39,503 nt of DNA from Bdellovibrionales bacterium (GTDB lineage Bacteria; Bdellovibrionota; Bdellovibrionia; Bdellovibrionales; Bdellovibrionaceae), in contig SXSU01000031.1 in NCBI GenBank assembly GCA_005793345.1, positions 1 through 39,503 on the forward strand, in the 5' to 3' direction. Position numbers and translations under genes: made by a program. Every line of letters begins with the position of its first letter. Position 1 is the stretch's first letter. Below are positions 17,923 to 26,023 of this stretch, piece after piece. Under the pieces are notes generated by a model, which saw nothing but the letters and a program-made list of their open reading frames with translations, did no database searches and was not told the origin of the DNA.

Positions 17923-18984
17923 TTAATTCATGACTTCGACGGAGTAACCTTCTTGTAAGGCTCGCTCAAAAGCTCCTTTAGAAAAGCCTTCAACATCAAA
18001 ATGGATTTGCAATTTTTGATTTCCATCTTGTAATTGCAGTTCATAAATCGAAGTATTTTTTAATCCCAATACAATTTTAACTAAGGGCATCTCCCCTTTT
18101 TTAAATTTCCAGCTGTTGATGACCATAGAAAAAACTTTAAGTTTTATTTCACAATCATTTGTACAAATTCTCTTAGGGTATAAAATTAATTCAACATCTT
18201 TATTAATTAAAAATAAATGTTTATCTGGGGGATAAGGAAATGGAATATCAGCTGGAATATCATCCATTTTAACAAGTGCTGTAGGAAGGGGTGCTGCAGT
18301 TTGTTCAGGTTTAGAGTTTACAAGATCATTTGGATTAAAATCTTCTTTATCAGGTGCATTCTCTTTTTTAAATGGATCTTTAGGTAACTCTAATTTTTCT
18401 TTTGATAAATCATAACTTTTACTTTTAAAGGATGCAAAAACTTTACCGCTAAGAGAAGAAAAAGATTTGTTTGACCAATTTACACTTTTAACAGTAAATT
18501 GAGCGCCTTCATCTCCTTTTATTTCTACATTTTCATGGTCCACATCAAAAATAATTTTATCGTTTTTTGCAAGCTCACCAGTAATATCACCCGTTGACAT
18601 ATAGATTTTAAAATTATCTTTATCTTTATCTATTATTAGCATTGTATATTCATTAATTACAATTCTTGAACCAGTTTCTAATTTGATTTCAAGTAAAGAA
18701 TTTTGCTCAGTAAAAATAGTATCTCCAACAATAACTTTATCTCCAGAACCTATATCAAAAAAAGTCATTGAACCAACATATCTTCTTTTAATTTTATTTT
18801 TATGACTAAGTACAGAGCCAGCTTTTTCACGATTTAATTTAGATGTAATTCGAGGCTCAAGTATCCATTTTTCATACTTAAAAAACATCAATGTCGTTAA
18901 TGAAAGTATCACCCCTGCTAAGCCTAACAAGATTTGACTTTTTTTAAAATAAAATGGTTTTTGTTTTTTTTCTTCTTTAACCAC
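17923..18984 (-). CDS. FecR-like domain membrane protein
   Basis: 353 residues with one N-terminal membrane segment (about 18-36) and a long periplasmic part. Residues about 70-190 fit the FecR fold: DIGSGDKVIVGDTIFTE, then LLEIKLETGSRIVINE and TGDITGEL. A Pro-rich linker (about 205-250) leads to an unrecognised C-terminal domain. It lacks the cytoplasmic anti-sigma part of true FecR, so a structural or sensing role is likelier. The start is GTG with AAAGGA upstream; the nearby ATG is followed at once by a stop. It diverges from the PEGA/TPR lipoprotein with 151 nt between the starts. Confidence 0.65.
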   Translation of the reverse strand: MVKEEKKQKPFYFKKSQILLGLAGVILSLTTLMFFKYEKWILEPRITSKLNREKAGSVLSHKNKIKRRYVGSMTFFDIGSGDKVIVGDTIFTEQNSLLEIKLETGSRIVINEYTMLIIDKDKDNFKIYMSTGDITGELAKNDKIIFDVDHENVEIKGDEGAQFTVKSVNWSNKSFSSLSGKVFASFKSKSYDLSKEKLELPKDPFKKENAPDKEDFNPNDLVNSKPEQTAAPLPTALVKMDDIPADIPFPYPPDKHLFLINKDVELILYPKRICTNDCEIKLKVFSMVINSWKFKKGEMPLVKIVLGLKNTSIYELQLQDGNQKLQIHFDVEGFSKGAFERALQEGYSVEVMN

Positions 18985-19135
18985 TTACATCCTTTAATCA
19001 CAAAAATTATACTTAGAACTTTAATAGAGTATGTCATTGGATTTAACTTTGGGGTACTGAATAAAAGTCTAGAATTGTGAAAAGGTATTCAAAATTTTAG
19101 AAATTTGACGATAGAGGTGTTGGTGAGGTGTATTT

Positions 19136-19855
19136 ATGATAAAACAATGGATTGTAAATTATTTTTTAATATTTTCACTTTCGTTTATTTTTTTTGGTTG
19201 CGCAACAAGTTCAGTATTTATTGATACTCTTCCCCCAGGTGCTGAAGTCTACATGAGTACTGGTGGTACAACAGGTGAAAATATATTATTAGGGACTTCT
19301 CCAATTCAACTCACACATAACGAAATTGTTGAAAAATTTAATTCTAATGGACCACTTAATTTATTTGCAAAAAAAGAAGGGTTTGAATCTACTCAAACTT
19401 ACGTAACAGAAATTCCAAATAATTCTGATTTACATGTCACTTTATCACTTAAAAATGAAATGGATGCTGATAGAACTTTAAAAATGAATAAAACTCTTGA
19501 TATGCTTTTTGAAAGTCAAAGACTAGTTAAAGTTGGAAGATATGAAGATGCAATCAAACAATTACAACAAATTCAAACAGAATATCCTTATCTCTCTGCA
19601 CCTATGGAAATGCAAGGTGGTATCTATTATATTCAAAAAGACTACACTAAAGCCTTAGATTCCTATCAAAAAGCCTCAAGGTTAAATCCTCAAAATACAG
19701 AATTAGTAAGCATGAAGAGGTATCTAGAAAAAGTTAAAGAATCTGTTCCTGTAACTAAAAAAGCAAATGCAAATGGAACTGTAACAGAGCCTGTGCCAAA
19801 CACAAAGTCGAGTACAGAAAATAAAGAAAACAGTGATGGCTTCGGGGAATTTTAA
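19136..19855 (+). CDS. PEGA/TPR lipoprotein, first gene of the stator cluster
   Basis: 239 residues. The signal peptide ends in FFGC, a good lipobox (Cys22). Residues about 26-103 look like a PEGA domain (VFIDTLPPGAEVYM, GTSPIQL and AKKEGFES). TPR helices follow (about 115-185: GRYEDAIKQLQQI, KDYTKALDSYQKASRLNP), then a polar tail. PEGA domains are often found in surface or peptidoglycan-linked proteins. GAGG 8 nt upstream. The next gene starts 36 nt after its stop, so it is probably co-transcribed with the FliF/FliG-like gene and motAB. Confidence 0.75.
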   Translation: MIKQWIVNYFLIFSLSFIFFGCATSSVFIDTLPPGAEVYMSTGGTTGENILLGTSPIQLTHNEIVEKFNSNGPLNLFAKKEGFESTQTYVTEIPNNSDLHVTLSLKNEMDADRTLKMNKTLDMLFESQRLVKVGRYEDAIKQLQQIQTEYPYLSAPMEMQGGIYYIQKDYTKALDSYQKASRLNPQNTELVSMKRYLEKVKESVPVTKKANANGTVTEPVPNTKSSTENKENSDGFGEF

Positions 19856-19891
19856 TACAATTTAGAAAATATCTTAAGAAAGGATCTTGAG

Positions 19892-21985
19892 ATGAAAAAG
19901 ATATGGATGTTGTGCATTTTAATTATAAGCTTTTTAGGTACAAGAAGTATCACAAATGCTTATTCAATTGAAGGTTTAGAAGGCTACAAACTTAATCTTG
20001 AAAATCATATTGATAATAAATTACGTCAAGCTGTTCGACCTCTACTTGAAGAAAGTCAATTTTCTTTAAACGTTAATGTCGTACTCAAATCTACAGATGA
20101 AATATCAAAAATTATTGATGAAGCGAATCCCCCTGAGGTCCAAATTGAAAAATTATTACCTGAGAAAATTTCTAAACAAATTGAAACTGATGAAGAAATT
20201 TCGTTTGTTGAATTAAAACCAACAGAAGAAGAAACTCTTTTGCCACTTTCAAAATTAGGTTTATGGCAAAAAAGAAAAAAACCTAAAGCTCCACCTATCA
20301 GCGAATCTCAGGTATTAAACCCAGCAGCTTCATCAACTCCAGTGCCATTAAAAAAACAACTATTTGTAAGTTATAAAGATTTTGTTAATAGAATTGATGT
20401 CGCTTTTTATATCGAAAAAGATTTAACAAAAGAAAAAACTACCAATGTAGAAAAAATTGTACGTGATATTGTTGCAAATAACACTCCCCGAATAAATTTA
20501 AGTTACAACCCCATTTCAATGTTTAAAGAAGAACACCCTAAACTTAAAGAAGAATTAGAAAAATCTAAAGCACTTGAAGAAAAGAAGCTTTTAGAACTAG
20601 AAGAAAAAAGAGTTAAAAACGAACAAGCTCTTAGAAATGAAAAAAAACAATATTCTCTCTTGGAATTATTATTAGAGTTAAAGATTCCAATAGCATTACT
20701 ATTATGCGGACTCATTATTTTAGTTCTTGGATTTTATATCACATCGAACTTTAATAATCTTTCACAACGAAAAATGGAAATACTTGAAAAGCAAGCTGAT
20801 CGAGAAGATGCAGCTTTCAAAGCGAAACAAATGCAAGAATCCGAAACAACATCAATTAATCAAGGGACTGCAACCACGGAGTTGGACGAAAAAGCACTTG
20901 ATCTTAAAAAAACTATTATTTCAGAAAAAATAAACCAATTTATAAATGAAGATATTGATGCTCTAGCATTAATGATTCGCCGTTGGATAACTTTTAAAAA
21001 CGAAGGATACCGAGAGGCTCTTAATTTTACTGCACGCTCGCTTTCAGTCCAGCAACTCAATCGAATTTTAATGCTACTTAACGATGAAGAAAAAACAACC
21101 TGGAACTCTAGTGTTACCTCTCAGTTTAGAAATAAGGACGAAATTGTTGCAGTTTTATTTATCGAAAGCCAACTTTTAGTTAATATAATTCAGCCAAGAC
21201 CAAATATTGATGAGGAATTAAAAACTAAAATTAACTCCTTAAATTATGTAGAAATCATTCAAATTATCAAAAGTAATATTGAACTGGGTGCGGTGCTTAC
21301 TGTATATTTGCAACCGACACAAGTTTCAAAAATATTTGAGATGTTAGATTTAGATTCTGTTTCAAAATTATCAAATCATGGTTTAAGATTAAGTAAAGCA
21401 ACAATTGAGCTCAAATCAAAAGATTTATTAGCTATTGTAAACAAAGTAAAACAAGATCATCCGCCAAGTTCACCTTTTGTAGATCGAATTCAAAATTTAA
21501 TTAAAGATGTTCAAATTGAAAAGGAGCAATTTCTATTTAGAGCTTTATCACAAAAGCTAAATCGAACTGAACTCTTAGAATTAGCTGAAGGACAGTTTCC
21601 GTCAGAATTAATTCCTTCTTTACCTATTGATATTTTAAGACGAGCTATGAATACAATTCCGATTGTGAAACGAGCTGAGATTTACTTGTCTCAAAAGGGT
21701 GAACGACGAGATTTTATTTTGAATTTATTTCCTGAGGGTAAAAATCGAGAAATTTTACTTGAAGAAGTTGAAAATATTGAACTTGACCCTACTCGCCTTT
21801 CTACTATCGAAAGAAATACGGATAAGAATTGGAAGCTATTTATTCAATCAGTAAGAGGATTATTACAAAGAGATGAAAGTTTAAAACCTATTCTCGATCC
21901 CATTGTTGTTCAATGGATTGATCAATTGGTTCAAAGTCAAGGTGGTGGTAGCGGAGGCAACAAAAATGTACGTAGTGTGGCGTAG
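19892..21985 (+). CDS. FliF/FliG-like fusion membrane protein of the stator cluster
   Basis: 697 residues. It opens with a signal-like sequence (1-23), then a periplasmic part. Residues 161-211 resemble the last ring-building segment of FliF (VNRIDVAFYIEKDLT, then a helix and NLSYNPISMF). A charged coiled coil (about 212-252) and one membrane segment (264-284) follow, then about 410 cytoplasmic residues. Helical repeats at about 340-690 recall FliG (LALMIRRWI; LGAVLTVYLQPTQVSKIFEML; then charged helices toward the C-terminus). In flagella FliF anchors FliG, which meets the MotA stator. Here both kinds of segment appear joined and lie directly before motAB. Similarity is weak and judged by eye. 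AGGA is upstream of the ATG. Confidence 0.6.
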   Translation: MKKIWMLCILIISFLGTRSITNAYSIEGLEGYKLNLENHIDNKLRQAVRPLLEESQFSLNVNVVLKSTDEISKIIDEANPPEVQIEKLLPEKISKQIETDEEISFVELKPTEEETLLPLSKLGLWQKRKKPKAPPISESQVLNPAASSTPVPLKKQLFVSYKDFVNRIDVAFYIEKDLTKEKTTNVEKIVRDIVANNTPRINLSYNPISMFKEEHPKLKEELEKSKALEEKKLLELEEKRVKNEQALRNEKKQYSLLELLLELKIPIALLLCGLIILVLGFYITSNFNNLSQRKMEILEKQADREDAAFKAKQMQESETTSINQGTATTELDEKALDLKKTIISEKINQFINEDIDALALMIRRWITFKNEGYREALNFTARSLSVQQLNRILMLLNDEEKTTWNSSVTSQFRNKDEIVAVLFIESQLLVNIIQPRPNIDEELKTKINSLNYVEIIQIIKSNIELGAVLTVYLQPTQVSKIFEMLDLDSVSKLSNHGLRLSKATIELKSKDLLAIVNKVKQDHPPSSPFVDRIQNLIKDVQIEKEQFLFRALSQKLNRTELLELAEGQFPSELIPSLPIDILRRAMNTIPIVKRAEIYLSQKGERRDFILNLFPEGKNREILLEEVENIELDPTRLSTIERNTDKNWKLFIQSVRGLLQRDESLKPILDPIVVQWIDQLVQSQGGGSGGNKNVRSVA

Positions 21986-22559
21986 CCTTATTTTTACTTT
22001 TATATTTAATTTAGGATTTATCATTTCGAGTTTTGCAGCTAACTCGGTTAAATATAATCTTTCGACTGGATTTTTAAATGTAAATTATTCAGGTGATGCT
22101 GACGGAACTTTAAATTTTGGAAGTATTTTTGATGTGGGTGGAGAAGTTGTCACAGATCCATATAGCTCTTTAACATTTCATGGAACAATTGCAATTGATC
22201 CAGGGACAGCTGTTACAAATTATATGTATGCTGGACTCGGTAAAAGATTTTATTTTAATTCTGTAACTGAAGAAAGAATTTTTTCAAATGGTGCAGATAA
22301 AATTCAAATTACTCCTCTTCGCCAATACCACTTTACTGCCGAAGTGGGAATGGCTGAATTAAATGTTCGAACAGTCGGACTTTCGCTATTTACAATGGCA
22401 ACAATTTTTGAATTTGGATTTTCTGTAGGAACCAATTGGATACTTTCAAATAATGTTTCTATTTCTGGATCTTTAGGAATGGCCCAAGGCTTTGGATTTT
22501 CGTCTATTATTTTAAATGATACAGCAATTAAAGCATTTATTGGATTAAATATACTTTAG
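21966..22559 (+). CDS. Small exported, probably outer-membrane barrel protein
   Basis: 197 residues. The ATG at 21966 lies inside the end of the previous gene (20-nt overlap) and has GGAGG 8 nt upstream; an earlier in-frame start at 21903 lacks a ribosome-binding site. A signal peptide ends at about SFAA-N. The rest is rich in alternating hydrophobic/polar stretches, Gly, aromatic residues and NYSGDADG-like turns, with a hydrophobic C-terminus ending GLNIL. This suggests a small beta-barrel. No family is recognised. The overlap and the 11-nt gap to motA imply tight co-expression with the stator. Confidence 0.65.
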   Translation: MYVVWRSLIFTFIFNLGFIISSFAANSVKYNLSTGFLNVNYSGDADGTLNFGSIFDVGGEVVTDPYSSLTFHGTIAIDPGTAVTNYMYAGLGKRFYFNSVTEERIFSNGADKIQITPLRQYHFTAEVGMAELNVRTVGLSLFTMATIFEFGFSVGTNWILSNNVSISGSLGMAQGFGFSSIILNDTAIKAFIGLNIL

Positions 22560-22570
22560 GAGTTTAACAG

Positions 22571-23365
22571 ATGAATATTTATTCGATACTCTCATTTTTA
22601 TCCGCCTTCTTAGTTTTTGGAGTGGGCGTGTTCATGGGAATGGACAATGTCAAAATCCTATTAGACATTCATGCGATCTTAATTGTCTTTGGTGGTACAA
22701 TAGCAGTAACATCGATTTCATTTCAAATGGATCGAATAGGTATCATGTTAAAAGTTTTTTATATTAGAGTCATCAAAGGTTATAAAGTTAACTATGCAAA
22801 AATAATTGCAGACATTATGACTTTATCAGAAGCTTACAAGAAAAGTCCAGATTCAATAGATCCAATTCTTAAAAAAATTGGTGATCCATTTTTAACAGAA
22901 GCTATAAATATGTTAAAGCAAGATTATTTAACAAACGAAGAACTATATAAACTTTTAAATTTAAGAGCAAAAACCATTCATTCTCGATACGTTGAAGATT
23001 CAAAAAAATTTAAGGCCATCGGTAAATTTCCTCCTGCTATGGGTTTAATGGGAGCGGTAACAGGTATGATTGCACTTCTTCAAAATCTTGGAAAACCAGG
23101 AGCCGAAGATTCTCTTGGCCCCTCAATGGCTGTAGCGCTAGTTGCAACACTATATGGAATCGCATTTGCTAATCTTTTTGTTTTGCCTATTGCTGATAAC
23201 TTAGCAGATAGTGCCTCTGAAAATTGGACGAAAAATAAAATTATTATTGAAGGAGTTAAACTCATTGCTGAAAGAAAAAATAGAACTACTTTCTCAGATC
23301 AATTAAATAGTTATTTGTTGCCAATGGAACGTGTTGATTGGAGCAAAAAAGATAGGGCCGCATAA
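22571..23365 (+). CDS. motA: Stator protein MotA/PomA
   Basis: 264 residues with four membrane segments (about 3-22, 32-52, 150-172, 186-210) and a cytoplasmic loop. It pairs with MotB to conduct ions and drive rotation. Conserved features: the FPPAMGLMGAVTGM segment (Pro155), LGPSMAVALVATLYG and LPIAD (Pro206), matching E. coli Pro173 and Pro222. GLMGAVTGM and the MAVALVATLYG segment recall PomA, but the ion (H+ or Na+) cannot be decided. AGGAG 9 nt upstream. The motB ATG follows 3 nt after its stop. Confidence 0.93.
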   Translation: MNIYSILSFLSAFLVFGVGVFMGMDNVKILLDIHAILIVFGGTIAVTSISFQMDRIGIMLKVFYIRVIKGYKVNYAKIIADIMTLSEAYKKSPDSIDPILKKIGDPFLTEAINMLKQDYLTNEELYKLLNLRAKTIHSRYVEDSKKFKAIGKFPPAMGLMGAVTGMIALLQNLGKPGAEDSLGPSMAVALVATLYGIAFANLFVLPIADNLADSASENWTKNKIIIEGVKLIAERKNRTTFSDQLNSYLLPMERVDWSKKDRAA

Positions 23366-23368
23366 TAT

Positions 23369-24208
23369 ATGGCAAACGAAGAGCACAATCACGAGCATGA
23401 AGCTTTACTTAAGCTAGCTCAACAGCATGCCACTGAAGAACATGATGATGAACCACATGATGAAGGTCATGATGGCAATGATGAATTATGGTTAATTTCA
23501 TATTCAGATTTAATGACCTTACTTTTTGGATTTTTTGTTTTGATGTATTCAATGTCAAAATCAACAACTACGAAACAAGAAAAAGTCAAAGAGTCCATGC
23601 AGAAAACATTTTCGGGAAGTTACTCAGCGACTGATGATAAACTTGCTAAAGATATAAAAAATTTAGCGAAAAAAGCAACTGAAAGTGAATTCATGGGTCA
23701 AATGGAAATCACTCAACCCAAAGATGGCTTAGAAATAACATTTAGAAGTAATATATTATTTCCATCAGGAAGTGCAACACTCAATCCAAGTGTTGAAAAA
23801 ACAATGTCAACTTTAATTGGACTTATTTCTTCTAATGTTAAAGATGCTGAGATCATGATAGCTGGACATACAGATGATGTGCCAATCAATACTGAAAAGT
23901 TTCCATCCAACTGGGAACTCTCTGCAGCCAGAGCTGCTGCAGTAGTTAAATCTTTTGAAAAAAATGGATACGCTCCACAACTCTTGGTTGGAATGGGATA
24001 TGGATCATCTCGTCCTGCTTTTCAAAATCGCACACAAGAGGGCAAATCAATACCTTCCAATCAAGAAAAAAATCGTAGAGTGGTAATTAAAGTTGTTTCA
24101 CCAGGTGTTGTAAAACAACCAACACCATTAAAAAAAGATGGTAGCGCAAATACTGAAAATACAGGAAACGAATCCAATGAAAAAATTATTGAAGCGATTA
24201 AAAAATAA
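23369..24208 (+). CDS. motB: Stator protein MotB with OmpA-like domain
   Basis: 279 residues. An unusual His/Asp/Glu-rich N-terminus (about 5-38) precedes the single membrane segment WLISYSDLMTLLFGFFVLMY, with the ion-binding Asp47. A plug/linker region follows, then an OmpA/MotB peptidoglycan-binding domain (about 120-240: FPSGSATLNP, IAGHTDDVPI, NWELSAARA, NRRVVI). The tail is Lys/Asn-rich. The acidic/His-rich leader could bind metals, but this is a guess. No strong ribosome-binding site, so it is probably coupled to motA. Confidence 0.93.
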   Translation: MANEEHNHEHEALLKLAQQHATEEHDDEPHDEGHDGNDELWLISYSDLMTLLFGFFVLMYSMSKSTTTKQEKVKESMQKTFSGSYSATDDKLAKDIKNLAKKATESEFMGQMEITQPKDGLEITFRSNILFPSGSATLNPSVEKTMSTLIGLISSNVKDAEIMIAGHTDDVPINTEKFPSNWELSAARAAAVVKSFEKNGYAPQLLVGMGYGSSRPAFQNRTQEGKSIPSNQEKNRRVVIKVVSPGVVKQPTPLKKDGSANTENTGNESNEKIIEAIKK

Positions 24209-25118
24209 TAAATTCTTATTGTTAGCAACTTTATTTTTTATTTTCACTTGTGTGATTGGTTATTTATTTTATAAAATTGTATTCAGCCATCAGGGATCAG
24301 TAAAAAATTCAGATGAATATAAAAATGGTCTTACTTATTATAATAATAATCCATCCTTTCATCCTAATTTCGTAACGAGTCTTTCTTGGCAATACAAAGA
24401 CCATCCTTCAATGAATTTTAAAAGATCGAATGCCAATGAAGCTTGGACACCTCCACAAAGTAAACATCTTGATGTTGATAATCGATTATTGATTTTAAGC
24501 CAAATTCATTTTAAAAAAATTGAAAAGTTAAGCCCTCCACTTCTTAATTTTAAGGTTAGTTTTCAAGACGAATCCACTTGGAGTGGGCAATGGGATGGCA
24601 ATCTAGCTATTTGGACTTCTGGCCCATTTAAAGGAAAAGGAGCAACCATACTAGATCAAGATATAGAGTATTTTTATAGTGGAGAATTTTGGAAAAACAA
24701 GAATATCGAAATTTCATTTTGTGCAAAACGAGTTTTTGGTCTCTCTAAACTGTACAAAGAAAACTACACTTTTTTTATAGAAAAAAATCAGTGGTTTTTA
24801 TATGATTCAATTGGAAAAAAATTAGCTCAATATAACGTTCTTCCTCAAATTGAAACTTGGATTTCGTCTTTATGCTCAGTTAAAATAGATCAAGTATTGG
24901 ATGCAAATTTATTTGAAATTGATTCTAAAGCGGATATTTTTGAAGTAACCTATGGAGCAAGTGATAAAGTCAAATACCAACTTATAAAAATTAAAAGAAA
25001 CGAAAGAAATTATTTCGCAAAAATAGAAAATAATAAAACTTTATATTTTTCATCCAAGACTATGGAACAGTTTTTTGAAAATTTTAAATCTAAAACACTT
25101 AAAGATCTAAATAAATAA
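24177..25118 (+). CDS. Membrane-anchored protein of unknown function after motB
   Basis: 313 residues from the ATG at 24177, inside the last 32 nt of motB, with AGGAAA 8 nt upstream. A basic N-terminus and one membrane segment (about 12-32) put the other 280 residues in the periplasm. That part is mixed alpha/beta, rich in Trp and Lys (SWQYKDHPS, GQWDGNLAIWTSGPFKGKG). I recognise no family. The overlap with motB suggests it acts with the stator. Confidence 0.7.
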   Translation: MKKLLKRLKNNKFLLLATLFFIFTCVIGYLFYKIVFSHQGSVKNSDEYKNGLTYYNNNPSFHPNFVTSLSWQYKDHPSMNFKRSNANEAWTPPQSKHLDVDNRLLILSQIHFKKIEKLSPPLLNFKVSFQDESTWSGQWDGNLAIWTSGPFKGKGATILDQDIEYFYSGEFWKNKNIEISFCAKRVFGLSKLYKENYTFFIEKNQWFLYDSIGKKLAQYNVLPQIETWISSLCSVKIDQVLDANLFEIDSKADIFEVTYGASDKVKYQLIKIKRNERNYFAKIENNKTLYFSSKTMEQFFENFKSKTLKDLNK

Positions 25119-25134
25119 AAATATAAACCGATAA
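25108..25134 (+). promoter_or_regulatory. Sigma-28-like promoter of the 25221 gene
   Basis: TAAA (25108-25111), 15 nt, ACCGATAA (25127-25134). This fits the core flagellar consensus TAAA-N15-GCCGATAA with one mismatch, though the rest of the -35 octamer does not match. The -35 lies in the end of the upstream gene. Confidence 0.4.
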
Positions 25135-25142
25135 GATATCCA

Positions 25143-25195
25143 GGTTAAATATATTTATTTGTAGGGTGATTTTATAATCCCCACGAATGTTAACC
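25143..25195 (+). repeat. H1-type hairpin remnant in the leader of the 25221 gene
   Basis: GGGTGATT/AATCCCC (25164-25182) is an H1-like hairpin, enclosed by GGTTAA (25143-25148) and TTAACC (25190-25195). It would be the first thing transcribed from the promoter just upstream. It is probably a remnant of the structured repeat. Confidence 0.45.
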
Positions 25196-25220
25196 ACATT
25201 ACATGGATGTAGAGGTATTT

Positions 25221-25937
25221 ATGATTATCAATCTAAGCATTATTCTCATTGACGTTTTACTTTTATTATTTATTTTTGAATCTTTTGAAATCGGCAAAAA
25301 AAAATTACCTGCATTAAACAAAAGAGGAAAAAAAGAAAACGCGAATGAGCAAAACAAAAATATTCTGCCAACTGCATTTACTGTACCTCTTGAAGCTGAA
25401 AATATTTCTATTCAAAATCCACTTTATAGCCTAGAGAGCAAGGATAGTTTTTTAACCCACCAGAGTACTCAATCTAAGGACAATTCAAAGTTAGAGTCTA
25501 ACTCCATTATCGATGAACTAAAAAAGAAAAACATTTTATTTAGAATTCAAAGTCATTTAAATCAAAAAAACTTAATCTCAACTATTGACGAACTTTACAC
25601 TTTAATTCCAAAAGATAAATGCAAAAGATTAGTTGTAATTCCCTACCAAAAGAATTTTAATTCCTATAACTTTTATTTTTTATCTGATTTAAAGAAATTT
25701 TACGAAACCAATATTTGTAAAAACATGTATGACAATTTAGACTTATTAGTTCAATTTCCAAGAATTTCCTCTATGTTTTCGGGAAGTTTACTAGAATGGT
25801 TTAATTTGCAACTTGAACAGTACCAAGAAGTTTACGTTATATTAGATGCCTACGATTACGATTTATGGAAGAAAACACCATCTATTGACATTTACAAACC
25901 AGATCAAACAAGCAAATTGTTACAAACTTTAAATTAA
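25221..25937 (+). CDS. Orphan single-TM protein
   Basis: 238 residues. The ATG at 25221 has AGAGG 6 nt upstream; an ATG 18 nt earlier has none. One membrane segment at the N-terminus (about 3-20, rich in Ile/Leu), a polar low-complexity stretch (about 27-95), and a globular C-terminal half with repeated aromatic residues and a WFNLQLEQYQEVYVILDAY segment. No family recognised. It probably belongs to the motility neighbourhood through its promoter, but it has no known motif. Confidence 0.6.
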   Translation: MIINLSIILIDVLLLLFIFESFEIGKKKLPALNKRGKKENANEQNKNILPTAFTVPLEAENISIQNPLYSLESKDSFLTHQSTQSKDNSKLESNSIIDELKKKNILFRIQSHLNQKNLISTIDELYTLIPKDKCKRLVVIPYQKNFNSYNFYFLSDLKKFYETNICKNMYDNLDLLVQFPRISSMFSGSLLEWFNLQLEQYQEVYVILDAYDYDLWKKTPSIDIYKPDQTSKLLQTLN

Positions 25938-25966
25938 AGTAAAGTAAAGTAAATTAAAGTAAAGTA
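25930..25966 (+). repeat. Short (TAAAG)n-type tandem repeat
   Basis: Five-base units of the TAAAG type run from the end of the 25221 gene to 25966, broken by two TAAAT-like units. It overlaps the stop codon region. Slippage here would alter only the 3' region. Confidence 0.7.
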
Positions 25967-26023
25967 ATAAATATAAGAATTTCAAGTTACCTCTTAGTGA
26001 CTTTTTACTTCAGAATAATATTT

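Noticed and set aside
19107..19114. Sigma-28-like -10 (GACGATAG) before the PEGA/TPR gene
   Set aside because: Only six of eight matches and no supporting -35 box.
22571..24208. motAB pair as part of a Zorya anti-phage system (ZorA/ZorB)
   Set aside because: MotB has a normal OmpA domain and MotA has the usual length, and no ZorC, ZorD helicase or ZorE nuclease is nearby.
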